Positions 5,115 through 11,893 of a DNA stretch of 14,437 nt are shown piece by piece (within the stretch, counting starts at the first letter, position 1; each line of letters opens with the position of its first letter). This DNA comes from Minisyncoccota bacterium (GTDB lineage Bacteria > Patescibacteriota > Minisyncoccia > Minisyncoccales > UBA5738). Under the pieces are notes generated by a model, which was not told where the DNA came from, did not search any database, and worked only from the letters and a program-made list of their open reading frames with translations. The position numbers were made by a program, and so were the translations under genes. The stretch lies in the NCBI GenBank assembly GCA_025453415.1, contig JALOQL010000012.1:1-14437 (forward strand), in the 5' to 3' direction.

Positions 5115-7127
5115 ATGGCATTCAACAAATTCATTTTTGGAAGGGCGGCGGCAATTTTTTTGGTCGGTACGGGCTTTTTTATTTTAAGCGCCGGCGATGT
5201 TCTTGCGCTTCGGGGTAATTCAGGCTGGCTTTACACTTTTTACAACTCGACCAGCCCTTTGTGCGGGACAAGCCATTATTTGTCGGTTGATGCTTACCAG
5301 CGTTCCCAGAGCACGTCAGTCGTCGTTCCTAAGATCGCATTGGGAGTGCTTAGAAATTCAGACTCCGCGGTGCTCACGGATATCAGCGCCATATCAAGAT
5401 GCATGGTAGGCCCGACTTGTTTCAATCCTTGCCAGCAGTCGAGGAGGATCGATATCACCGGCAACGCGACATATCCGGACTGGGGCGGTGTTTACCAAAT
5501 GGGCGGTTGCGGCACGATAAAATCCAAAAGAGTTCATGACGGCATATTCATGAAGCCGACGGCGGCGGGGCCGGATTACCGTTCGGTGTTTCCCGGTGAT
5601 GACTTTGCGTGGTTGAATGAAGACCCGAGTTTTCAGATTGAATTGGTCGATTATCCTGCAACGATAAGCGCGTCGCCGTCCACGTCCGTGACCGGCATCC
5701 AAAGAGCTGTAATTTTTGATTTTCTGGGAGGCACGGTCGGGACTTCCTATGCGCAAAACTTTAGCGGTGGAAAGGGCATTTATACTTTTCCGAAAGAAAA
5801 TTTGGCTGACGGAACCCACGTTTGGTCGTTCTATATGTTTTTAGGCGGCGGGCTAGTCAGTGCGCGCACTCCAAGCCATACCTTCGGCCTTGACCGGGCG
5901 ATGCCGGTCGTTGATGACTATGATCAAGCGCCGCTGGCGCCGGGAGCTGCCGATGATGTTACGATTACAGCGGCGGCAACCGATGTTTTAAGCGGTCTCT
6001 CGTCGATGCAAATTTACATCGACGGGGTATTGATGCATACTTGCACTCTTTCCGGGGAAACCGTCCAGCAAACATGCTCGTATGATGCAGGTAAATTTGC
6101 GGCAGGAAGCAGCCATAGTTATGCCGTGACGGTCACCGACCGCGCCGGTAACACCACGCCGTTATCCGATCCCAAAACATTTACGGTAATTCTTCCGCCC
6201 ACGGTTACCGCGGATTTCAGTGTTTCGCCGCTTTCCGGCGGCGCGCCGCTTACCGTCACGGTCGGAGCGTCCAATATCGGCGGGACCGCCACCGGGGCAG
6301 AAACTTATTATTTCTGGAACAACTGCAACAGCGCGTGCGCTGCCAAGGCCGATTGCGAGAGCGTGTGCGGCGCGCCAGCGGCTATGGCGGCGGCTTCGAC
6401 GACTTATGAATACGCGGCGGCGGGCAGCTACTATCCGCGGATCGTCGTTGAACGCCAAGGCGCGTACGCCGCCGGCGGCGCAATGGTTACCGCCAATACG
6501 GTCAACCAAAAGCCCGAAGTCACTAATGGCTCGGCAAACATTGATTTTGATTATTGCATCGATCCGGCATCATCGATATTTTCTTGGACATATATCGACC
6601 CTGAAGGCCAGCCCCAGTCAGCCTATCGGGTCCAGGCGATCAATGAGACCGAGGCCGACTTCAATTCGCCTTCTATCGATTCGGGCAAGGCCATCACCTC
6701 GAATAATTCATGGGGAACGGTGCTGCCTTATGGCCATACCTACCGCTGGCGCGTCATGGTCTGGGATTCGGGCAATGTTCCATCCGATTGGACATCGGGT
6801 GGCGATTTCCAAACGCCGCCGCACAAATATCCCAAAGCGAGCTTCAAATATTTGCCTGATTTTCCGGCAATCGGAGAAAAAACGGAGTTCACCGATACCT
6901 CGGTTGCTTACGCCGCCAGCAGTACGATAAAAAGCTGGGAATGGACATTTGAGGAGGGCCATCCGGCGACATCGAACGAACAAAACCCCGCGGTCGTATT
7001 CTCCAAAAAGGAAAACTTGAAAGTCACTTTGAAAGTTACCGATTGGGACGATTATACCTGTTCGGTGACTAGAAACCTTTCGATAGTGCGGCGAATGCCA
7101 AAATGGCAGGAGGTTGCCCCATTTTAG
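5115..7127 (+). CDS. large secreted protein with Ig-like, PKD-like and fibronectin-III-like domains
   Basis: 670 residues, exported, probably a surface or adhesion protein; exact role unknown. A signal peptide (about 1-32, Ala-x-Ala-type end near VLALRG) is followed by an unrecognised Cys-containing N-terminal region (33-260; Cys at 50, 96, 102, 106, 132). Then come an Ig-like domain (about 262-360, VTITAAATDVLSGLSSMQIYIDG ... YAVTVTDRAGN), a PKD-like domain (361-465) holding a four-Cys insertion (Cys404, 408, 414, 418), an FN3-like domain (466-568, YRVQAINETE ... TYRWRVMVWDSG), and a clearer PKD domain (569-660, KSWEWTFEEG ... LKVTLKVTDWDD). The C-terminus is short and polar, with no sorting motif or membrane anchor. 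Such beta-sandwich proteins are common in CPR genomes near pilus or cell-surface genes. Domain limits are approximate. Confidence 0.85.
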   Translation: MAFNKFIFGRAAAIFLVGTGFFILSAGDVLALRGNSGWLYTFYNSTSPLCGTSHYLSVDAYQRSQSTSVVVPKIALGVLRNSDSAVLTDISAISRCMVGPTCFNPCQQSRRIDITGNATYPDWGGVYQMGGCGTIKSKRVHDGIFMKPTAAGPDYRSVFPGDDFAWLNEDPSFQIELVDYPATISASPSTSVTGIQRAVIFDFLGGTVGTSYAQNFSGGKGIYTFPKENLADGTHVWSFYMFLGGGLVSARTPSHTFGLDRAMPVVDDYDQAPLAPGAADDVTITAAATDVLSGLSSMQIYIDGVLMHTCTLSGETVQQTCSYDAGKFAAGSSHSYAVTVTDRAGNTTPLSDPKTFTVILPPTVTADFSVSPLSGGAPLTVTVGASNIGGTATGAETYYFWNNCNSACAAKADCESVCGAPAAMAAASTTYEYAAAGSYYPRIVVERQGAYAAGGAMVTANTVNQKPEVTNGSANIDFDYCIDPASSIFSWTYIDPEGQPQSAYRVQAINETEADFNSPSIDSGKAITSNNSWGTVLPYGHTYRWRVMVWDSGNVPSDWTSGGDFQTPPHKYPKASFKYLPDFPAIGEKTEFTDTSVAYAASSTIKSWEWTFEEGHPATSNEQNPAVVFSKKENLKVTLKVTDWDDYTCSVTRNLSIVRRMPKWQEVAPF

Positions 7128-7172
7128 CGGGTCGATTATTGGGGTGTTCGGTTTAGTCAAAAAGATGAATTG

Positions 7173-7223
7173 CCGGAGGATCAATCGTCCGGGCGGCATC
7201 CGAGCTTAATCCTCGGATGCCGC
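7173..7223 (+). repeat. two adjacent hairpins, including a perfect 12-base inverted repeat
   Basis: CCGGAGGAT-CA-ATCGTCCGG (7173-7192, one G/G mismatch) is followed at once by GCGGCATCCGAG (7193-7204) and its exact complement CTCGGATGCCGC (7212-7223). No T-run follows directly, so this is not a standard terminator, though it stands where one would be expected after the large secreted gene. Confidence 0.75.
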
Positions 7224-7313
7224 TGTCATATCCGATGTCCGGGAACCATAAGACAGGTTTTTTCTAGCGTCTGCAAAGGCACGCTCTTGTCTAGATCGTG
7301 CAATAGCCAACTA

Positions 7314-7345
7314 TGTGCAATCATTGCGATCTCAATGATTGCACA
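7314..7345. repeat. perfect 13-base inverted repeat just upstream of the alkD-like gene
   Basis: TGTGCAATCATTG (7314-7326), 6-base loop, CAATGATTGCACA (7333-7345), ending 8 bases before the ATG at 7354. GTGCAAT recurs at 7298-7304. It is either an operator or an mRNA hairpin that would hinder ribosome entry. Confidence 0.75.
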
Positions 7346-7353
7346 CACGATCC

Positions 7354-8061
7354 ATGTTTATCGGAAAAATAAAAAAAGAGTTGCGGCAAGGGGCCAGCGA
7401 GCAAAAGGCAAGGGACTTGCGGCGGTTTTTTAAGACTGGTCCGGGAGAATACGCCGAAGGCGACAAATTCCTGGGCGTGATGGTGCCGCAGACCCGCGGG
7501 GTCGTTGCAAATTATTGGAAAGAAATTTCGCTCGTTGAGATTGCGGGATTATTGACAAGCAAATTCCACGAGGAGAGGTTGCTGGCGCTTTTGGTGATGG
7601 TTAAAAAATTCGAGAAAGGCGCGGCGGAAGAACAGAAAAAGATTTTTGATCTATATTTGGCAAGCACGAAACACATCAATAACTGGGACTTGGTCGATCT
7701 GTCGGCGCCGCGGATCGTGGGCGCGTATCTCGAGGGAAAAGACAAAATGATTTTAGAAAAACTGGCAAATTCAAAAAATCTTTGGGAGCGGCGTATTGCC
7801 ATGCTGGCGGTGTTTTGGTTTATTAGCAAGGGCGAACCGAGCCATGCCTTGAAAATTGTCGAAATTTTGGTAAACGATAAGGAAGATCTGATCCATAAGG
7901 CGGTGGGTTGGGGGTTGCGCGAGATCGGCAAGCGCTGCGGCCAGGATATCGAAGAGGGTTTTTTAAAAAATCATTACAAAACCATGCCGCGTACCATGCT
8001 GCGCTATGCCATCGAACGTTTCGACGGCAAAAAGAGGCAGTATTATTTGCGCCGGGATTAA
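7354..8061 (+). CDS. DNA alkylation repair protein, AlkD-type HEAT-repeat glycosylase
   Basis: 235 residues, the usual AlkD length, all-helical ARM/HEAT-like repeats. AlkD-type DNA glycosylases remove positively charged N3/N7-alkylated purines without base flipping. The key surface residues seem kept: NNWDLVD (Trp111 and Asp115, matching Trp109/Asp113 of Bacillus AlkD), an Arg in LWERRIAML (about 146-147), and the Trp in KAVGWGLREIGK (Trp186). The ATG at 7354 (MFIGKIKKELRQ) fits the family start; an upstream TTG at 7339 lies within the inverted repeat. The gene follows a hairpin-rich 226-base spacer and is followed after 38 bases by the SdpI-family gene. No adaptive-response partner (Ada, AlkA/B) is visible. 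Confidence 0.9.
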   Translation: MFIGKIKKELRQGASEQKARDLRRFFKTGPGEYAEGDKFLGVMVPQTRGVVANYWKEISLVEIAGLLTSKFHEERLLALLVMVKKFEKGAAEEQKKIFDLYLASTKHINNWDLVDLSAPRIVGAYLEGKDKMILEKLANSKNLWERRIAMLAVFWFISKGEPSHALKIVEILVNDKEDLIHKAVGWGLREIGKRCGQDIEEGFLKNHYKTMPRTMLRYAIERFDGKKRQYYLRRD

Positions 8062-8099
8062 TGAAGTTTTCATGATTAGTTGGGATAATCAAAACACAT

Positions 8100-8741
8100 A
8101 TGAATAATTTTCATAAAGCGATTATCGGTTTGCTGGCGCTGTTTTTCGGTATTTCGGTGTATTTCTATTTCATGCTGCCGGATACGATCATCACCCATTG
8201 GGGAATCGATGGCCAGCCCAATGGCTGGGCCGGATCGGCGGAAGGGTTATTTATTTTGCCGGTTGTTTCGCTGGTGATAATCGTGTTGTTCCGTTTGTTC
8301 GCCAGCATTGACCCGATCGCGTCCACAAATCCCCGTTTTCACCGGCTTTTTGACTGGTTTTCGATTTATTTTGTCGGGTTCATGCTGTATCTCCAGATAT
8401 GGGTCATTGCCGCGAACTCGGGCGTGGCGGTAAACATGAACCAGGTTCTGGCGCCGGCCATGGCGGTTCTTTTCTATTCGGTGGGCGCTTTGATCGAAAA
8501 CGCGCCGCGCAACTGGTTTATGGGAATCCGCACTCCGTGGACGATTTCCAGCGATACGGTTTGGATAAAAACCAACCGCCTGGGCGGCAAGGTTTTCAAA
8601 ATTTTCGGCATCCTTTGCCTGCCCGGAATATTTTTCGAATTTCCGTTCATAGTTTGGGCGGTATTGGGGCTGGCGACCGCGTCATTGTGGCTTGTCGCTT
8701 ATTCCTATCTTGAGTTCAGGAGGGAGAAAAAGCGCTCTTGA
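8100..8741 (+). CDS. SdpI-family (DUF1648 plus SdpI) integral membrane protein
   Basis: 213 residues, about six membrane segments (about 7-25, 49-68, 86-104, 116-134, 164-180, 183-204). The DUF1648 signature follows the first segment, LPDTIITHWGIDGQPNGWAG (27-45), and the SdpI signature RNWFMGIRTPWT ... SDTVWIKTNRLGGKVF lies at 137-166. In Bacillus subtilis, SdpI is the immunity protein against the SdpC toxin and also sequesters the repressor SdpR. Here no SdpABC toxin genes or ArsR-type repressor lie next to it, so it is an orphan family member; immunity to an exported toxin is possible but not shown. It ends with TGA, showing that TGA is read as stop. Confidence 0.92.
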   Translation: MNNFHKAIIGLLALFFGISVYFYFMLPDTIITHWGIDGQPNGWAGSAEGLFILPVVSLVIIVLFRLFASIDPIASTNPRFHRLFDWFSIYFVGFMLYLQIWVIAANSGVAVNMNQVLAPAMAVLFYSVGALIENAPRNWFMGIRTPWTISSDTVWIKTNRLGGKVFKIFGILCLPGIFFEFPFIVWAVLGLATASLWLVAYSYLEFRREKKRS

Positions 8742-8802
8742 CCGTTCGCATTCCATTAATCCCGGTTTTACTATAAAATATTCTTACTAACCAAATATAA
8801 AC

Positions 8803-9978
8803 ATGAAAAAAATCGCCATAGCGCTGGTTTTGATTTTTGCCGCAACATTGACAGTGGGCCTCAAAGCGAGCGCCGGAACGTCGGAAATATTGGGACGAAA
8901 GATAGTTGTTTTCAAGACAGGGGTTAATGATGACGCCAAAGGTAAGTTGGCGGCAAGATTCAAGGGCGCGAAGATAAAGGATTTGCGCTCGGTCAACGGT
9001 CAAGCACTGGAGATTTCGGCCAAGGGCGCGCTTGATCTGGCTAAACAGCCCGAAGTGCTGCGGGTCGATGATGATGTTATCGTGACCGCGTTGGGCAAGC
9101 CGGGTGACGTGACCGCGTTGGCGCAAACACTGCCCTGGGGCGTGGCGAAAATAAACGCCGACGACGTTTGGAGCCAGACCACGGCCGATCCGATCAAGGT
9201 TGGCATCATCGACACCGGAATTTCAACCAGCCATCCGGATCTCAAGGCCAATATCAAGGGCGGTATCAATACCATTTTGGCGCGCAAGGGATATAACGAC
9301 GACAACGGCCATGGGTCGCATGTTGCCGGTATCGTCGCGGCCGTCAATAACACCGCCGGCGTGGTGGGCGTGGCGCCGAAAGCCGATCTTTACGCGATCA
9401 AAGTTTTGAACGCCGCGGGTTCGGGATATCTTTCCGACATTATCGAGGGATTGGACTGGGCGGTGAAGAACAAGATGCAGGTGGTCAATATGAGCCTGGG
9501 AACGACCTCGAACGTGCAATCTTTTCATGATGCCGTTGCGGCGACCAAAGCCGCGGGCGTGGTGATCGTTGCCGCGGCCGGCAACAGCGGCCCCAACGAT
9601 AATACCGTGAACTACCCGGGCGCCTACGACGAAGTCATTTCGGTATCGGCCACGGATTCCAATAACAATATCGCTTCCTTTTCCAGCCGCGGGCCGCAAG
9701 TTGATTTGGCGGCTCCGGGAGTAAGCATCTATTCCACCTACAAAGGCACTGCTTATGCCACGCTTTCCGGAACATCGATGGCCAGCCCCCATGCCGCGGG
9801 CGTTGCCGCTTTGGTTTTAAGTGTCCCGGTTGGCGGTAACGACGCGAACGCTAACGGCAAATGGGACCCGGCCGAAGTCCAGGCCAAGCTCGAAGAGACC
9901 GCGGTTGACCTTGGGGATGCGGGCAAGGACAATCTTTTTGGCCGCGGCCTGGTCGATGCTTACGCCGCGACCCGGTAA
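8803..9978 (+). CDS. secreted subtilisin-like serine protease (S8) with propeptide
   Basis: 391 residues. Signal peptide 1-24 (ends near KASAG), inhibitor-I9-like propeptide about 31-97 (KIVVFKTG ... VLRVDDDVIV), then the S8 catalytic domain from about 110 (LPWGVAKINADDVW). The triad is complete: Asp137 (VGIIDTGIS), His170 (NGHGSHVAGI), Ser325 (LSGTSMASPH), with oxyanion Asn261 (AAAGNSG). An EF-hand-like loop, DANANGKWDPAE (347-358), sits between the Ser helix and the C-terminal helix, suggesting an added Ca site. The enzyme should be exported, self-processed and act on proteins outside the cell, matching the exported nuclease and lipase-type genes nearby. The AT-rich leader has a possible -10 (TATAAA, 8772-8777) but no clear -35, and no ribosome binding site. 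Confidence 0.95.
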   Translation: MKKIAIALVLIFAATLTVGLKASAGTSEILGRKIVVFKTGVNDDAKGKLAARFKGAKIKDLRSVNGQALEISAKGALDLAKQPEVLRVDDDVIVTALGKPGDVTALAQTLPWGVAKINADDVWSQTTADPIKVGIIDTGISTSHPDLKANIKGGINTILARKGYNDDNGHGSHVAGIVAAVNNTAGVVGVAPKADLYAIKVLNAAGSGYLSDIIEGLDWAVKNKMQVVNMSLGTTSNVQSFHDAVAATKAAGVVIVAAAGNSGPNDNTVNYPGAYDEVISVSATDSNNNIASFSSRGPQVDLAAPGVSIYSTYKGTAYATLSGTSMASPHAAGVAALVLSVPVGGNDANANGKWDPAEVQAKLEETAVDLGDAGKDNLFGRGLVDAYAATR

Positions 9979-10010
9979 GTTTTCCATTAAAAGATCATTA
10001 AGCCGATCAT

Positions 10011-10043
10011 CCGGCCGGGTATATGCAAGCCCGGCCGGTTTTT
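10011..10043 (+). terminator. strong intrinsic terminator after the protease gene
   Basis: Perfect 9-base stem CCGGCCGGG (10011-10019) with CCCGGCCGG (10030-10038), then TTTTT. Confidence 0.92.
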
Positions 10044-10051
10044 GTTATAAT
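10043..10051 (+). promoter_or_regulatory. extended -10 promoter overlapping the terminator tail
   Basis: TG-T-TATAAT: consensus -10 TATAAT (10046-10051) with the TGn extension. No good -35 is present, as is usual for extended -10 promoters. It would start the bactofilin-like gene near 10058. Confidence 0.7.
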
Positions 10052-10053
10052 GA

Positions 10054-10076
10054 ACAACCCTTGAAAAGAGGGTTGT
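10054..10076. promoter_or_regulatory. 8-base inverted repeat at the transcription start
   Basis: ACAACCCT (10054-10061), 7-base spacer, AGGGTTGT (10069-10076), 3 bases after the -10 box. It could be a repressor operator or a stabilising 5' hairpin. Confidence 0.6.
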
Positions 10077-10102
10077 GAACAAAAGACAATTAAAACAAAA
10101 AT

Positions 10103-11239
10103 ATGAAACAGAAAAACATGTTTTTGGTTTTTTCGGTATCGTTGGCGATGCTGCTGGCCGCCGGAAGCGTCCAGGCGCTGACGATCCGTCGCGGCAACGA
10201 TGTGACGGTTCCCAAGGGCGAAGCGATCAACGAAACCTTGTTTGCCGCCGGCCAAACCGTGACGATCGACGCGGACGTGAACGGCGACGTGATCTGCGCC
10301 GGGCAAAGCATTACCGTTAACGGGAACGTGGCGGGCGATGTCCTGTGTGCCGGCCAAACCGTCACGGTTTCCGGGGTGGTTTCGGGGAGCGTGCGTGCCA
10401 TGGGCCAGAGCGTGCAGGTGAAGGGCGGCGTCGGCCGCAACGTGACCGTGGCCGGGCAGACGGTCTCAACCGAGGCGCCGGTTGCCGGCGAAGTCCTGTT
10501 CGCGGCCCAAAGCGCGATATTGGGCGGCCAAATCGCCAAGAATGTCGCGGGCGCGGCCAATTCCATCACCGTTTCCGGCAGCATCGGCGGCAACGCGGAA
10601 TTCAAGAACCAAAGTCTGGCCATCCAAAAGGACGCGTCGATCGCCGGTTCACTTGTCTATACCAGCGCCAACCCTGCCGTGATGGATACCGGCGCGAAAA
10701 TTGCCGGAAGCATCACGCGCAATGAGCCGCCGCAAATGCCCGCCGGGATCAAATTGCCGGAAAAAACTAGCCAAGATATTTTCCTGGAAAAAGCCGGTGA
10801 CCTGTTGTTCAATCTTGCGCTGGCGCTTATCTTGGTGTTTTTCTTCAATAAGTTCGTGCTGAAATCGGTAACGGCTATGCTGGCAAAGCCGGCGCGGTCA
10901 CTGGGGTGGGGATTGCTGGTTCTGGTCGTGGTGCCGATCATTTCGGTGGCGGTCATGTTCACGATCATCGGCATTCCGGTGGGCTTGCTGGGGATACTGC
11001 TTTTCGCGGTGGCAATATTCTTTACCCGGATACTGGCCGCGATCGCGATCGGTCGGAAATTTGCTCAAACCTACATGAAAAACCGGCCGGATTCGCTCTA
11101 TGTGCAAACCGTGGTCGGCGTGGTCGCTTCCTGGATAATTTTCGCCATCCCGGTCATCGGCTGGCTGTTCTCGGCGCTGGCGGTGTTGTGGGGCATGGGC
11201 GGTGTTTACTACCTGTTCAAGAAATCTCCGGCCGCCTAA
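10103..11239 (+). CDS. exported bactofilin-like beta-solenoid protein with C-terminal membrane domain
   Basis: 378 residues. Signal peptide about 1-25 (SVQA). Residues 42-177 form eight back-to-back repeats of exactly 17 residues, pattern V-x-G-x-V-x-x-A-G-Q-x-V-x-V-x-G-x (for example VAGDVLCAGQTVTVSGV). This is the rung pattern of polymer-forming bactofilin-type right-handed beta-helices. A less regular rung follows, then a Pro-rich linker (207-222) and a membrane domain with about five hydrophobic segments (about 234-252, 268-289, 292-316, 334-351, 353-372). Classical bactofilins are cytosolic and lack signal peptides; here the solenoid should face outside. Likely role: surface scaffold or envelope organisation (inferred). 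It has its own extended -10 promoter; no ribosome site is seen. Confidence 0.88.
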   Translation: MKQKNMFLVFSVSLAMLLAAGSVQALTIRRGNDVTVPKGEAINETLFAAGQTVTIDADVNGDVICAGQSITVNGNVAGDVLCAGQTVTVSGVVSGSVRAMGQSVQVKGGVGRNVTVAGQTVSTEAPVAGEVLFAAQSAILGGQIAKNVAGAANSITVSGSIGGNAEFKNQSLAIQKDASIAGSLVYTSANPAVMDTGAKIAGSITRNEPPQMPAGIKLPEKTSQDIFLEKAGDLLFNLALALILVFFFNKFVLKSVTAMLAKPARSLGWGLLVLVVVPIISVAVMFTIIGIPVGLLGILLFAVAIFFTRILAAIAIGRKFAQTYMKNRPDSLYVQTVVGVVASWIIFAIPVIGWLFSALAVLWGMGGVYYLFKKSPAA

Positions 11240-11267
11240 TTTATCCGTTATGTCAGAGTCTTCGTGA

Positions 11268-11295
11268 TAGAGCCAGGCTCTAAAGCCTGGCTCTA
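11268..11295. repeat. perfect 12-base inverted repeat after the bactofilin-like gene
   Basis: TAGAGCCAGGCT (11268-11279), loop CTAA, AGCCTGGCTCTA (11284-11295). The T-run (TTTTT at 11305-11309) is too far for a good terminator; it may be a REP-like dispersed element or a weak bidirectional stop. Confidence 0.75.
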
Positions 11296-11316
11296 GGTTA
11301 TTGATTTTTCAACCGT

Positions 11317-11346
11317 TTGACAACTTGGTTGTGTTTTTGATATATT
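11317..11346 (+). promoter_or_regulatory. sigma70 promoter of the isc operon
   Basis: -35 TTGACA (11317-11322), 18-base spacer, -10 TATATT (11341-11346); start expected near 11353. A short inverted repeat CAACC/GGTTG (11310-11314, 11327-11331) flanks the -35. Confidence 0.8.
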
Positions 11347-11375
11347 AAAGCCGACCAATATAGTCGGCTTTAATA
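11343..11375. promoter_or_regulatory. IscR type-1-like operator overlapping the -10 box
   Basis: Perfect 13-base inverted repeat TATTAAAGCCGAC (11343-11355), 7-base spacer, GTCGGCTTTAATA (11363-11375). Aligned by hand over 11347-11371 it matches the published E. coli IscR type-1 consensus (ATASYYGAC-N7-GTCRRSTAT, with TRWWWYA as the spacer) at 22 of 25 positions. Binding here would block RNA polymerase, so the regulator just downstream should repress its own operon when it carries its cluster. Confidence 0.85.
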
Positions 11376-11380
11376 CTTTA

Positions 11381-11785
11381 ATGAAAATATCGACAAAGGT
11401 TCAATACGGGTTGCGGGCCATGGCATACCTGGCGCAGAACTCAAAAGACAACCGGGCGATTTCCGTGCGCGAGATTGCGTTGCGGGAAAAACTGCCCAAC
11501 GATTACCTGGAGAAGATCGTGGCCAAGCTCCTGAAGGGCGGTGTTTTGGCGGCTAAGAAAGGCGTTACGGGCGGCTATATTATGTCGCGCCCAGCAAAAG
11601 AGATTATAATATCCGAGATTTTTTCCGCCTTGGAGAGTCCGGCCACCAAAGTGAAGTGCATCGATGCCAAATGCGGGCATGAATCGGACTGTTTGACTAA
11701 ATGCCTTTGGGTGAAGATGCAGGCCGCGGTCAACGATTTTCTCGGTTCGGTGACGCTGGAAGACCTCATCAACAAGAATTTATAA
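11381..11785 (+). CDS. iscR: Rrf2-family iron-sulfur-sensing regulator, IscR-like
   Basis: 134 residues, usual Rrf2 length. The winged helix-turn-helix covers about 1-80 (KISTKVQYGLRAMAYLA, then VREIALREKLPNDYLEKIVAKLLKGG and the wing KKGVTGGYIMSRP). The cluster loop carries four cysteines, Cys93, Cys98, Cys104 and Cys108 (KCIDAKCGHESDCLTKCLW). In E. coli IscR the ligands are Cys92, Cys98, Cys104 and His107; here Lys stands at the His place and an extra Cys follows it, so the ligand set may be all-Cys. It is the first gene before a cysteine desulfurase and an IscU-type scaffold and has a type-1-like operator on its own promoter, which supports the IscR role: homeostatic repression of Fe-S cluster synthesis. 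Leader about 28 bases, no ribosome site. Confidence 0.9.
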   Translation: MKISTKVQYGLRAMAYLAQNSKDNRAISVREIALREKLPNDYLEKIVAKLLKGGVLAAKKGVTGGYIMSRPAKEIIISEIFSALESPATKVKCIDAKCGHESDCLTKCLWVKMQAAVNDFLGSVTLEDLINKNL

Positions 11786-11893
11786 CTTCTAATTTAAAAT
11801 TTCCATTTAATTTATAATTATTCAATTTTTAAACATTGATTCATTGAAAATTCAATGTAAATTGGAAATTGAAAATTAAAAATTATAAAACAT
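11786..11893. other. very AT-rich spacer with a 16-base palindrome
   Basis: About 108 bases made almost only of A and T, with repeated AATT/TTGAAAATT words. CATTGAA-AA-TTCAATG (11842-11857) is a perfect palindrome. A weak promoter is possible: TTGGAA (11862-11867), 16 bases, TATAAA (11884-11889). I see no clear terminator, so read-through from the regulator gene into the desulfurase gene is likely. Confidence 0.6.

Noticed and set aside
7100..7125. AAAATGG/CCATTTT inverted repeat at the stop of the large secreted gene
   Set aside because: Only 7 bases with a 12-base loop, inside coding sequence, and no T-run; not convincing as a terminator.
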